Below, one piece after another: positions 18,937 through 27,762 of a DNA stretch of 64,000 bases; the stretch's first letter is position 1; each line of letters opens with the position of its first letter. A program made the position numbers and the translations under genes. Under the pieces are notes generated by a model. That model searched no databases. It was not told where the DNA came from and saw nothing but the letters and a program-made list of their open reading frames with translations. This DNA is from Canibacter zhuwentaonis. Its GTDB lineage: Bacteria > Actinomycetota > Actinomycetes > Actinomycetales > Microbacteriaceae. The stretch covers positions 62,001-126,000 of the forward strand of contig NZ_JAHDSZ010000004.1 in the NCBI RefSeq assembly GCF_018531145.1, given 5' to 3'.

Positions 18937-19024
18937 AGCGGTTTCAAATCGGGGCATTTCGCTGAAATGCTGGCGTTCTTACCGGCTTCAAGTCGGCATC
19001 TCCCATTAAATTGCTGGTACTCTT
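18937..19024. repeat. degenerate 44-bp tandem duplication
   Basis: Two 44-base units (18937-18980 and 18981-19024) both run from A[GC]CGG[TC]TTCAA to a TCTT end, matching at about 28 of 44 positions by hand count. It ends 6 bases before the nucS start codon. Probably an old duplication; no function evident. Confidence 0.4.
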
Positions 19025-19030
19025 AAATGC

Positions 19031-19723
19031 GTGAAAATAATAATCGCCAAGTGTTCTGTTGATTATACGGGAAGAATCACATCCCATCTGCCGCTTGCAG
19101 CTCGGATGTTAATTTTTAAGGCTGATGGCAGTGTGCAGGTGCACTCCGATGTCGGGTCTTATAAACCGCTCAACTGGATGAAAGCGCCGCTGACACTGTT
19201 TAGGCAAAAACCAGATGAAAAACAGGCGGCAGACGGGGTTTCTGAGATTTTGCGTGCTGAGCCGCGCAGGGGCAAAGACTTACTGCTTATTTATATTCAT
19301 CACGTATACGAAGAGCTCGAGTACGATCTTGGTGATGCGCCCGCGCTTATCAAAGACGGTGTTGAAAAACACCTGCAGGAGTTGCTTGCCGAGCAGATAG
19401 AGCTGCTCGGGGAGGGGTACTCGCTGATCCGCCGTGAGCATTCTACGAGTATTGGACCCGTGGATATTCTGGCGAAAGATGCCAGCGGGCAGACTGTTGC
19501 TGTTGAAATTAAGCGGCGCGGTGAGATTGACGGGGTGGAGCAGCTGACACGCTATCTTGCGCAGCTTAACAAAGACCCGCTGTTTGCGCCGGTTAGCGGG
19601 ATTTTTGCGGCGCAGGAGATTAAGCCGCAGGCGAGCACGCTCGCGGCTGACAGGGGGATTCGGTGCGTGGTTTTGGACTACGACAAAATGCGCAATATTG
19701 AAGATGTGAACGCGCTTTTTTAG
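19031..19723 (+). CDS. nucS: mismatch-specific endonuclease NucS/EndoMS
   Basis: A 230-residue protein from GTG 19031. The N-terminal domain (about 1-110) opens KIIIAKCSVDYTGRITSHLP, typical of actinobacterial NucS. The C-terminal RecB-like nuclease domain has GPVDILAKDASG and VAVEIKRRG, supplying the catalytic Asp, Glu and Lys. NucS cuts both strands at mismatches and replaces MutS/MutL in Actinobacteria and some archaea, working with the beta clamp. No clear ribosome site precedes the GTG, so a leaderless transcript is possible. Confidence 0.95.
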   Translation: MKIIIAKCSVDYTGRITSHLPLAARMLIFKADGSVQVHSDVGSYKPLNWMKAPLTLFRQKPDEKQAADGVSEILRAEPRRGKDLLLIYIHHVYEELEYDLGDAPALIKDGVEKHLQELLAEQIELLGEGYSLIRREHSTSIGPVDILAKDASGQTVAVEIKRRGEIDGVEQLTRYLAQLNKDPLFAPVSGIFAAQEIKPQASTLAADRGIRCVVLDYDKMRNIEDVNALF

Positions 19724-19729
19724 CGGATG

Positions 19730-19829
19730 GATTTAATGAGCGGATTTAGTGCGTTGGTTTAGCGGGTGGTTTTAGCTGGTAGATTTAATTATTAATGAGC
19801 AAATTTAGCCGGTTGATTTAATGAGCGGA
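19730..19829. repeat. degenerate short tandem repeats before the SseB-like gene
   Basis: An exact 15-base direct repeat GATTTAATGAGCGGA occurs at 19730-19744 and 19815-19829. Between them are five or so decayed copies of a 12-14 base GATTTAG(C/T)GGGT-like unit. The second exact copy contains an in-frame ATG, 15 bases before the better-placed start of the downstream gene. Confidence 0.5.
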
Positions 19830-19835
19830 GAAAAT

Positions 19836-20336
19836 ATGCACGATGCAAAGCAAGCGGCGGAGCGGTTAAACCTCGAATCGGTTACCGAGCAAGCAACAGA
19901 CAGCATAGACCCCGAAACTGCACCCGACTACTGCAACGAGAAAATCGTGGCGGCGCTTGACGTACTGCAGCAGCGGGCAGATTACGAGGCACTGGCAGAG
20001 TTTCTGAACTCGCTGCGGCAGGGGCATTTAATCGTTGACGTTACCGGATGGAGCAGCAAAAAAGCCGGCCCCAAAGCGCGCATTCTGCGCACGACCCGCG
20101 GGCAGGCGGTGCTGCCGCTGTTTACCTCAATGAAGCAGCTGCGCCTAAGCGCTGGCGGTGAGCGCGCCAAGGGCGCTATTCTGCCCGCGCGCGATGCGCT
20201 GCTGCTGATTAAAAGCGCGCCTTTTGTGGCCGTCGAGTTTGACCCCGGTGGCGCAAAACAGGTTGTGCTGCGCAGATTTATTGAGCTGGCCGCGGGAAAT
20301 GATGAAATAACTGCGGCAACGCTCGCTAAAAAGTAG
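19836..20336 (+). CDS. SseB-domain protein
   Basis: A 166-residue protein from ATG 19836, 5 bases after GGAG. ATG 19821 lies inside a repeat unit and is less likely. Residues about 40-160 fit the SseB N-terminal domain: a short helix ALAEFLNSLRQGHLIVDV, a strand turn QAVLPLFTSMKQLR, and the DALLLIKSAPFVAVEFDPGG segment. Function of the family in Actinobacteria is unclear. It lies between nucS and the PLP homeostasis gene on one strand. Confidence 0.75.
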   Translation: MHDAKQAAERLNLESVTEQATDSIDPETAPDYCNEKIVAALDVLQQRADYEALAEFLNSLRQGHLIVDVTGWSSKKAGPKARILRTTRGQAVLPLFTSMKQLRLSAGGERAKGAILPARDALLLIKSAPFVAVEFDPGGAKQVVLRRFIELAAGNDEITAATLAKK

Positions 20337-20415
20337 CGGCGCTGTGACACATCAGATCCGCCGCATATAACAGCATTTAACAGTCTTTAACCATATTTAA
20401 TAGAAAAGAGCACAG

Positions 20416-21129
20416 GTGATTTCCCAGCCACAGAGCGTAGCCGATTTACAGCACAATTTAGAGCTGGTGCGAGAGCGGATCGCGGCGACCTGCGAGAGGA
20501 GCGGGCGTGATCCGCAAGATGTGCGGCTGCTGCCCGTGAGTAAAACCGTGTCCGAAGAGGTGCTGCGCAATGCCGTGGCGGCGGGGGTTGTGATGTTTGG
20601 CGAGAATAAGGTGCAGGAGGTCGTGCGCAAAAGCGAAAATCTGGCAGACACCGGGGTGAAATGGGCTGTTATTGGGCATCTGCAAACCAACAAGGCAAAA
20701 TATGTTGCCGAGCTTGCCAGTGAGTTTCAGGCGCTGGACAGTGTAAAAGTCGCTGCGGCGCTGCATAAGCGGTTGCAGCTTGCCGGGCGCGAGCTTGATG
20801 TTTTTGTGCAGGTTAACACTTCTGGTGAGGCATCGAAGTTTGGGGCGGATCCCGCTGCGGTGCCGGCTCTTTTAGAGCAGCTTGCGGGGTATGCGAGTTT
20901 GCGCGTGCGCGGGTTTATGACCATGGCGGCAAACACCGATAACAGCGCGGAGGTGGCGGCTTGTTTTGCGCGCTTGCGTGGTATTCGCGACTCGGCCGTG
21001 CGTGATTTTGGTGAGAACGTGTGCGGCGCGGAGCTGTCAATGGGAATGTCGGGCGATTTCGAACTCGCCATTGCGGAGGGTTCAACCTGCGTGCGCGTTG
21101 GTAGCAGTATTTTTGGGAGCAGAAATTAG
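20416..21129 (+). CDS. YggS-family pyridoxal phosphate homeostasis protein
   Basis: A 237-residue TIM-barrel protein from GTG 20416. The PLP lysine is in LLPVSKTVS, followed by the signature MFGENKVQE; the HLQTNKAKYV and ELSMGMSGDFELAI motifs complete the family pattern. It holds PLP without known catalysis and buffers vitamin B6 and amino-acid pools. In many Actinobacteria it sits in the ftsZ-sepF cluster; here it follows nucS and an SseB-like gene instead. Confidence 0.94.
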   Translation: MISQPQSVADLQHNLELVRERIAATCERSGRDPQDVRLLPVSKTVSEEVLRNAVAAGVVMFGENKVQEVVRKSENLADTGVKWAVIGHLQTNKAKYVAELASEFQALDSVKVAAALHKRLQLAGRELDVFVQVNTSGEASKFGADPAAVPALLEQLAGYASLRVRGFMTMAANTDNSAEVAACFARLRGIRDSAVRDFGENVCGAELSMGMSGDFELAIAEGSTCVRVGSSIFGSRN

Positions 21130-21135
21130 GTGCTT

Positions 21136-21802
21136 TTAACCGGCGTTTAGTTTAGTAGCTCTATCGTGCGCCGCAGCTATAGATGCGTTGTGTGTGACGG
21201 TAATAACAGTGCTGCCAAAATCCTGATTCAGGTTGTGCAAAAGCTGCATAATACGCGCTCTGTTTGCCTCGTCTAGAGAAGCGGTTGGCTCATCGGCGAG
21301 AATAAGCTGTGGGTTTAGAATTATGGCTCGGGCGAATACAGCCCTTGCCTTTTCTCCTCCGGAACACTCAAGCGGTTTCTTTTTGATAATAGAGCCTATT
21401 TCTAAATGTTGCACAATCTTATCAAACCTCTTGCGCCAGTTGTGCGGCTGAGGTTTTGCATAGAGCAGCGGCAGGGTGATGTTTTCTGCGATGCTCAGGG
21501 AGTTAATAAGCGCTGATTCTTGCAGCACGAATCCGATTTTCTTGTTGCGCCACCGCGCTAACTCGGTTTCTGAGAGATCTAACACTTGCTCGCCGAGTAG
21601 TCTGTAACTGCCCGTGAATTTACGATCGATTAGGCCCAAAATGTTGAGCAGTGTGCTCTTGCCAACACCAGACTCGCCAACGACAGCAACTCTCTCTCCG
21701 GCTGTTACGGTCAGAGAAAAATTGCCAAGAGCTGTTACGGGAGATAGCCCTTTTTTTATACGCCTTGTGCTTAACGCTGAGTTCAATAAGATTATTTGTC
21801 AC
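21136..21802 (-). CDS. ABC transporter ATP-binding subunit with N-terminal frameshift in a poly-A tract
   Basis: The ATPase body is complete: Walker A GESGVGKST, signature CSGGEKARA, Walker B ILADEPTASLD and switch His in VTVTHNAS. The natural start appears to be GTG 21802, overlapping the permease stop as GTGA and reading NNLIELSVKHKAYKK, the usual first strand of such subunits. That frame is lost at a run of seven A (T7 at 21751-21757 on the plus strand). Dropping one A joins it to GLSPVTALGNFSL. A TTG at 21786 could give a 216-residue product without the first strand. LolD/MacB-type partner of the permease. Confidence 0.8.
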
Positions 21803-23025
21803 TGTAAAATTCCAATCGAGATGGGGACGCGTTTTATCCTCCAGGTTGTGACCTGTGTTACCACAGTTACTAAAATAATATTGACCAGCAGCGCGGATAG
21901 GAGAGCCATCCAATCCATGGAAATTAATCCGCCGCCGAAGCCGTAGGTTATTAAATCGGCATCTTTTTTGAGCCAGCTAGCATACCTCGAGTATGCAACT
22001 AGGACGGTCAGAGCGGATGTGGTGAGCAAAGCCAGCAAAGCGTAGTAGGTGGCAATGAGCCGCCGGAACTTTTTATAGCTCAGCCCGGCGAGGATGCTGA
22101 TTGTAAACTCGCGCATCATAATTTTCACGCCGGCCAGTGAGCTGTAAACGGACAGGGCAACAATTAGGAGCACAAGCAGGGTTGTAACCAGCACAAGCGT
22201 GAACATGGCGGATCCGAAGTGCTTGTTGTAAAAGTTGATATTATCCTGCTGGCTGAAAAAATTGAACTTGAGCGAGATTAGCTGCTCTATGTAGGTGCCC
22301 AGGCTTGTTACCTCTGATCTGGTGGTATTAGTCAGGGTCAGATCCATTAGTGCGTTGATTTTAAAAGCTGTGCCCGTGCTTTTAATGTACGACTCGGTTA
22401 CGGGCACAACCACTGAAAAGTTGTAATACTGCTTAGAATCAAGCGCGTACAGGTTTGAATGAGCCGAGTTTGTGGCGAGGATACCGGAAACAATGTAGCG
22501 CAGAGTTCGGTCTGTTGCCGGGTCGAGCATTGAGAACTTTGCGCCCACAGGGTAATCGGCGGCGAGACCTTTGCCCACCAGTACCGGGATCTCGTCAGAT
22601 TTATTAAAATCGGGGCTAAAACTTAGCCCGGAGCCTTCGGCGACGGTAAATCCGTTTAGCTCGTTGTATTTTTGATTCATATACGCCACAGGAACTTCGA
22701 TTTTGCGGCTGTTTGGCAGATCTGTTATATAGCCATCGGTAAAGAGCGCGTATTCATAGTCTGCTGCTAAGCGGTTATAGACGCTCTGGAGTGAATCTGT
22801 TGAAATATCGTTCAGGTCGTTTTTAGCAGCGGGATCAAGGTTTGCGATAAAAGTTCCCGGCGCTTCAAAGCGAGCGACCTCTTGACGCCCTTCTGCCGTG
22901 GAAACTACTGTGCGAGCCACTGTAAAGGTGGTGTAATTTGCGATGAAGAGCAGAATAAGGGTGATCGCGGCAAGCAGCGGTTTGCGCAGAAAAATACGGG
23001 TTAAGAAAAAGCGGAAAGGTTTCAT
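21799..23025 (-). CDS. FtsX/MacB-type ABC transporter permease
   Basis: A 408-residue protein from ATG 23025. One membrane segment lies at the N-terminus (about 18-38), then a 230-residue extracytoplasmic domain, then three segments at about 275, 330 and 385, the standard FtsX topology. The start overlaps the preceding gene as ATGA, and the stop overlaps the ATPase GTG. With its ATPase it should form a mechanotransmission-type exporter, used elsewhere for peptides, lipoproteins or antimicrobial resistance; the substrate here is unknown. Confidence 0.88.
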   Translation of the reverse strand: MKPFRFFLTRIFLRKPLLAAITLILLFIANYTTFTVARTVVSTAEGRQEVARFEAPGTFIANLDPAAKNDLNDISTDSLQSVYNRLAADYEYALFTDGYITDLPNSRKIEVPVAYMNQKYNELNGFTVAEGSGLSFSPDFNKSDEIPVLVGKGLAADYPVGAKFSMLDPATDRTLRYIVSGILATNSAHSNLYALDSKQYYNFSVVVPVTESYIKSTGTAFKINALMDLTLTNTTRSEVTSLGTYIEQLISLKFNFFSQQDNINFYNKHFGSAMFTLVLVTTLLVLLIVALSVYSSLAGVKIMMREFTISILAGLSYKKFRRLIATYYALLALLTTSALTVLVAYSRYASWLKKDADLITYGFGGGLISMDWMALLSALLVNIILVTVVTQVTTWRIKRVPISIGILQ

Positions 23026-23474
23026 GTTTTTACTTTGATTAAAAGAATGCTCGCGAGGATGTACGCAGTAAAAGTTGCTAATAGATGCAGGGAATTGACG
23101 GTGTTAAAACCCATCGCCAGTTGCACTAATATTGCCAGCGCAAAGCACACCGCCAGCGTTAATAAGCAGCGGACTGCGTATTTCGTGCGGATCCTGAGGA
23201 GCGTATCACCGACAAGTAGACGGCAGTGAATCTCGGTTTTGGAGTTCACTAAAAGCCGATAGTGAAATATGACAGCTATTGTCGATAGGCTGAGCAGAAA
23301 AGGTGTTTGATTAACGAGAATAAACTTAAGAAACCTCATTAAAACATAGGATTCAGCGGATCTCTGTTCAAGATACACAAGATACCCCGCAAGGAAAAAG
23401 CACCCGGAGTATAAGCACGCCAGCTCAATAAAGTTAGGTAGCCGCATTAGAGACTTGGGTGCCGGGTGGCTCAT
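23022..23474 (-). CDS. four-helix membrane protein of the ABC operon
   Basis: A 150-residue protein with hydrophobic segments at about 17-35, 53-70, 100-120 and 126-146. First gene of a three-gene operon with the FtsX-type permease, which it overlaps by ATGA. Family not recognised; it could be an accessory membrane subunit. A good promoter lies about 53 bases upstream. Confidence 0.75.
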   Translation of the reverse strand: MSHPAPKSLMRLPNFIELACLYSGCFFLAGYLVYLEQRSAESYVLMRFLKFILVNQTPFLLSLSTIAVIFHYRLLVNSKTEIHCRLLVGDTLLRIRTKYAVRCLLTLAVCFALAILVQLAMGFNTVNSLHLLATFTAYILASILLIKVKT

Positions 23475-23526
23475 GGTTGCGTTGCCTTCTCTGTTACAAA
23501 GCTAGTATTTCTAAGATCTAGGGGTA

Positions 23527-23555
23527 AATTTAGCTTGTTGGATAATCTTTGTCAA
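23527..23555 (-). promoter_or_regulatory. sigma-70-type promoter of the ABC operon
   Basis: On the minus strand TTGACA (23555-23550) is followed after exactly 17 bases by TAAATT (23532-23527). The predicted transcript would start near 23520 and leave a leader of about 45 bases before ATG 23474. Confidence 0.75.
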
Positions 23556-23686
23556 GATAGACAAATCTCACTGTTTCCTGTATTCTGAATAATGATAGAT
23601 CCCCGATCGGCCCACTGACTCGCGAGAGTTATGCATAAATGGTCGGGGACATCTTTTTAATTAAGCGTGCATATTATAATAAACAA

Positions 23687-24636
23687 ATGGTGGTAGAGAA
23701 GGAATTCCTGAGCTATAGTGACCAGGTCAATTTGCTTCGTAAAAGAGGGCTTAGCATTGATGATCAAGACGAGTGTGAAAAGTTTCTATCTCGGGTTAAC
23801 TACTATCGACTGTCGGGTTATTTTCGTTACTGGCAGGAAGATCCTAGAAACGGTGACAATAGATTTATGAAGGGTTCTTCCTTCGTTACGATTCATGGCC
23901 TGTACATAGCGGAAGAAGAATTTAAGGTCGCGTGTTTTCTGCTTCTGCAATCCTTGGAAGTGCTCGTTCGCACTCGCTTCGCCTATTACTATGCTCACCG
24001 GGTTTCACCAAAAGGCTTTTTTGCCAAAGGCGTTGGATTCACGCAGCTACCGAAGAAGGCGAAGGGGCGTCCAGTAGAAGAAGATATTTTACGTAGTCTT
24101 AATCAGAGCAAAGAACCCTTCATTAAACACTACCGCACATGCTACCTCAGCGGCGAAGGAGAACGTTGTTGCCTTCCAAAGGCTTATGAGGATATGCCTA
24201 TTTGGGTCGCTGTGGAGGTGCTCTCGTTTGGAGTTATATCTAAAATGCTTAAGGCTTCGGAAGAATCGGGAGTGCTTAAGGACGTTGCGGAATCAATGTC
24301 GGTATCAAAAAAGATTTACCCAGTCAGATACGCTCTTTTGTATACCTGCGTAATCGCATCTCCCATTGCGCGAAACTATGGAATCACGCTGTACTCGATA
24401 AACCTGCTTTACAGCCAAAACAGGTTCATAAAGCGAGAGAGGTGCGGTGCTTTGATGATATATCTATTTACAAAATATTGATTGCTGTGGACGCGATGGC
24501 GTGTAAAACGGGCATAGCGCATAATTGGCTTGAGGAGACTATAAATCCAATCTTAAAGCGCTCACCCTTCTTAGAAGCAGGAATAGCAACCCCGCGAAAG
24601 TATGGAGAAATGCCCAAAAACCTTCTTGTTAGCTAA
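23687..24636 (+). CDS. Abi_2-family abortive infection protein with -1 frameshift at A_AAA_AAG
   Basis: Frame 1 starts at ATG 23687 (MVVEKEFLSYSDQ; an upstream ATG 23639 adds 16 residues) and has the AbiD/AbiF block: a RGLSI segment followed by FLSRVNYYRLSGYFRYW. It runs on to 24481, but after 24313 it loses family character. The -1 frame from there reads DLPSQIRSFVYLRNRISHCAKLWN, the conserved LRNxxxHxxxLWN motif, and continues to TAA 24636. The junction is AAAAAAG at 24307-24313, with codons tcA AAA AAG in frame, the dnaX-type slippery heptamer. Either a one-base loss in A7 or programmed frameshifting; combined product about 316 residues. Presumed anti-phage function. Confidence 0.75.
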
Positions 24637-24908
24637 TTTTTGGCTAATAGTCGCTTGTTCTCCAATATCGCATCTTGTGCTTCGGCACGTTGAATACGTT
24701 TTATTGCTGCCGAAATTAACTGTGTTGATGCATTTAGGTTGAGCCGCTGCAAAGTAGCGTCTGCTTTATCCCATAGCACTACATCAGAATACTGTGCCCT
24801 GACTCCGCCAACTGTCGCGCAATCTGGTGCGTATTCTGTGCGATACCCGATTTCCCGGCAATGATCCAATGATAATTGCTCAATCACCGACTCATTAATC
24901 TTGTTCAC
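24633..24908 (-). pseudogene. hsdR: hsdR fragment, type I restriction subunit N-terminus
   Basis: From GTG 24908, inside the 3' end of rhuM, 91 residues resemble the first 90 of HsdR: a VNKINESVIEQLSL start, REIGYRTEYAPD, VVLWDKADATLQRLN and AILENKRLL. HsdR should run about 1000 residues with a nuclease and a DEAD-box motor; the rest is missing and the frame closes at 24633. The break coincides with the end of the opposing abi gene, so this is probably a recombination junction. Confidence 0.75.
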
Positions 24909-25941
24909 GGTTTTTTCTTGCGATAGCTTGCTGCGCAGCAGCATTGAAAGCGTCAAAATCCGATACGTGGTTAGCGTCTTGCTCTATCCGAAACTTATCA
25001 TATTCTTTAATAGCGTGCTGATGCGCAATCTCTTTTGTGATCTTTCCAGCGTCTACGAGAAGCTCACGCGCGTCTAGTTTGATCACCCTATCGAGAAACG
25101 CAATCCACTCTTCCATCGTGGTTGGTATGTGACGTTTCGCGCGCGACTCTCCAAGGTTAAGATAGGCTTCTACGAGATGATCAAGATCCGCTAGCTCATC
25201 TGGTGTGAGATAGTTTTCCCCAATTGTCACATCAGATCGTATAATCTTCCCATCGGGCGCGTTTTTCCAAGAGGTGAGTCCCATATGCGGCTGGTCAGCA
25301 TTGGCGCGCTGCCTAATAACTTCAGCGGCTGTGTGACCGTGTACCGCAAAATGAAGTTTGTTTTGCATCAGGGTAAAGAATTTTCGAGTGGTTGGCGCAT
25401 CTTTGTCATAGTCTACTGCTGTGGCGTAGATGTCTGTGACCTTCTGATAGAAACGTCGTTCGGAAAGGCGGATCTCGCGGATCTCTTGGAGTAACTGCTC
25501 GAAATAATCGACACCGAGGATTTCACCCTGCTCCATACGCTCGCGATCGATTACGTAGCCGCGCAGCGTAAAATCGCGCAAAATACGAGTAGCCCACTGG
25601 CGGAATTGGGTAGCACGTACGGAGTTCACGCGGTAGCCAACAGAGATAATAGCGTCGAGGTTGTAGTGCTGAGTTAAATATGATTTGCCGTCTTTGGCAG
25701 TTATCCGGAATTTCCGGATAACTGAATCTGCAGCGAGTTCTCCCGAGCGAAAGATATTGCGGATATGCTCGTTCACGGTGCGGAGATTAATGTCAAAAAG
25801 CTGCGCCATCAGTTTTTGCGTTAGCCAAATTGTGTCGGCTTCGTAGCGAATTTCAATATCGAATTCTTCGTTCGCCGTGAAAGTGAGAAACCGGGCAGAA
25901 GAGTGCTTAATCAGCTTCCTTGAATCGAATGACCTGCTCAT
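24895..25941 (-). CDS. rhuM: RhuM-family protein (virulence RhuM/Fic-associated type)
   Basis: A 348-residue intact protein from ATG 25941, 5 bases after GAGGAG. The N-terminal winged-helix-like domain has IWLTQKLMAQLFDINLRTVNEHIRNIF and the RhuM signature HYNLDAIISVGYRVNSVRATQFRQWAT. The C-terminal half is helical. RhuM genes are commonly embedded in type I restriction operons, matching the hsdM and hsdR remnants on either side here. Molecular function not established. It is the only full-length gene left of this locus. Confidence 0.9.
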   Translation of the reverse strand: MSRSFDSRKLIKHSSARFLTFTANEEFDIEIRYEADTIWLTQKLMAQLFDINLRTVNEHIRNIFRSGELAADSVIRKFRITAKDGKSYLTQHYNLDAIISVGYRVNSVRATQFRQWATRILRDFTLRGYVIDRERMEQGEILGVDYFEQLLQEIREIRLSERRFYQKVTDIYATAVDYDKDAPTTRKFFTLMQNKLHFAVHGHTAAEVIRQRANADQPHMGLTSWKNAPDGKIIRSDVTIGENYLTPDELADLDHLVEAYLNLGESRAKRHIPTTMEEWIAFLDRVIKLDARELLVDAGKITKEIAHQHAIKEYDKFRIEQDANHVSDFDAFNAAAQQAIARKNREQD

Positions 25942-25963
25942 GGATGCTCCTCTACGGGTTCAT

Positions 25964-26106
25964 CTACATCTTGGCTTGTGGCTTCGGTGACGGTTCTCTG
26001 TGCTTTAGCCACCCGAAGACGACGTGTTTATACCTTGAGCCGTGCAGTTGTCTGCCGCCTCCCATAGCGTCTGCTGGAGCGCTTTCGTGCTGTTTTTAGC
26101 GACCAT
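25964..26106 (-). pseudogene. hsdM: hsdM remnant, N-terminus of a type I DNA methylase subunit
   Basis: ATG 26106 follows GAGG and reads KALQQTLWEAADN, the standard opening of HsdM. After a short deletion and frame change the next family block RYKHVVFGWLKH (normally EYKHVVLGLIFLKY) appears in another frame, ending at TAG 25964-25966. SAM-binding and NPPF motifs are absent. The promoter-side end of the restriction-modification operon is thus preserved while the methylase is gone. Confidence 0.75.
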
Positions 26107-26188
26107 TCGGTTTTCCTCAGTTATGTTAGATACCGTTGCAAAAAGACTGTTAGCTAAACTTTCTAGTTTAATAATTTTATCATGCGCT

Positions 26189-27762
26189 CTAGCTTTCCTG
26201 CTTTATTATCTTGCCAACTGCGGCGCTGTATGAAAATATCGCTAGCCCGCTAAAAGCAAGCAGAGCTAAAACGTACAGGGCGACCCTGGTCATTAAACCG
26301 TTAAAACGTTCAGTCTGATCCGTTGCAAGATAGCTTGGAACCAGATACAGCTCGCTTGCCCGCGCGGTCTTCAAAAACTGTTGCATAACGTCAGATTCCG
26401 GGTCTAAAAGCACCGCCGCTGTGAGTAGCTTTTCCCGCTCGTACTCGTCTAAAATCTCGAACTGATCCGGCGCGAGAACAAGTATTTGAAAAGAATCAAG
26501 ATTGAGCCCCGCAGCGTTCGCGTCAAACCATGTAGCACCGCGCGGCAGCGATCCGCCCTGTTCTATTTGCGTGCCACGAAACACCAGCGGATCAACCACC
26601 GCGTCGAGCGCGGCTCCCCGCAGCACGCAGGGGGCCGTGCAACCACGACCAAGACTTGGAAACATCTCAAACGCCCTGCTGCCAACAACAGCTATTGTGC
26701 GCGTGGTGCCGAATAGCTCTGGTTCGGTGACGGTCAGGTTGCTTGTTATTGAGGTGTAGGCGCGGTGCGATTCAATCTGGTTACGGAGCAGTTCAAGGCT
26801 GTCTGGAGAGGTTTTTGACACCGTTTGCGGAGGGTACACCGGCGTGAACACTACGGCGTTTGCCTGTCTTAAATTGCGCCCGCCGCGCAGTGCTTCGGCC
26901 TCGGTTAGCACATCCGTTAAAATTAGCGCCATCACCAGGGTTACAAGCCCAAAACCGCCGTGATGCTCAGCGTATGAGGTCGTCTGCGCACGGTCAGAGC
27001 GAGATGCCTTGTGGTTATGCGGATGCGTAATTTTGATTCAAATCCTTGTCTGCGGGTTTTCCAGAAAACAGCGGCACAAAATAGCCCACCGGCGAAAAGC
27101 CCGCCTGAAATCATGATCGGCCGATTTTGCGCCAGTTCTAGCCACAGAGGCGGTGGGGTTATAGCGCGGGTATCAAATTCGCGCTGCTCAAAAATCTGCG
27201 TTATTTTCGAGAGCACAACAGGATCTTTGCTCGTTAGAATAATGCGAGCCGAGATAAGAGGAGTTGATATACCGGGAACAAGCGCGTACTGATGGTAGCT
27301 GACTCCTGCGGGAGGGGCTATGACAGCGGTAATTTCGCTGTTTGGCGGCGTCAGCTCACACGCGCCCGTTTGAGCGTAGGCGCTTGCGCAGAACGTGTTT
27401 TCAAAGATATAGACTCGCTCGGTTTCGCCTGGTTCTGCGCGGGCAGAAGTGGCACTGTGCTGGTTTAGCCAGGGCAATATTGCAAGCGGATCAACCACCG
27501 CTAACCCGGGAAAACCATCGCCTTCGCCGTCTATGATAAGCGCTATATTGTGCTCTTGCGAAAAGCGGTTTAACTGCTGGTATAAACTCTCATGGTTGCC
27601 GTCAGCAAGCTGTTTGACGCGAATCGCTGAAGACTCGCTACCAGAGTTGAAGATCAGAGCATTTCGCTCTGTTATGCCCCAAGTAATAGCTAGCCCGGTA
27701 GAAGCCGCAAGAATACTTACGAAGAGCACAATTGCAAAGTAAGCGAAGTTTTTATTTCGCAT
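26189..27762 (-). pseudogene. bacteriocin-associated ABC permease (DUF1430-like), frameshifted and truncated
   Basis: Two consecutive frames, 27762-26941 (273 residues) and 26935-26189 (248 residues), form one protein. The first has a membrane segment at about 10-28, an extracytoplasmic region, a second segment at about 222-240, and stops inside a third (SITAVLGL). Adding one T to the TTTT run near 26953 would continue as TAVFGLVTLVMALILTDVL into the second frame, which has another outer domain and a final segment. The protein then ends at KIIKQES, lacking the usual last membrane helices. Topology matches bacteriocin-associated integral membrane proteins; no cognate bacteriocin or ATPase is adjacent. 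Confidence 0.7.
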
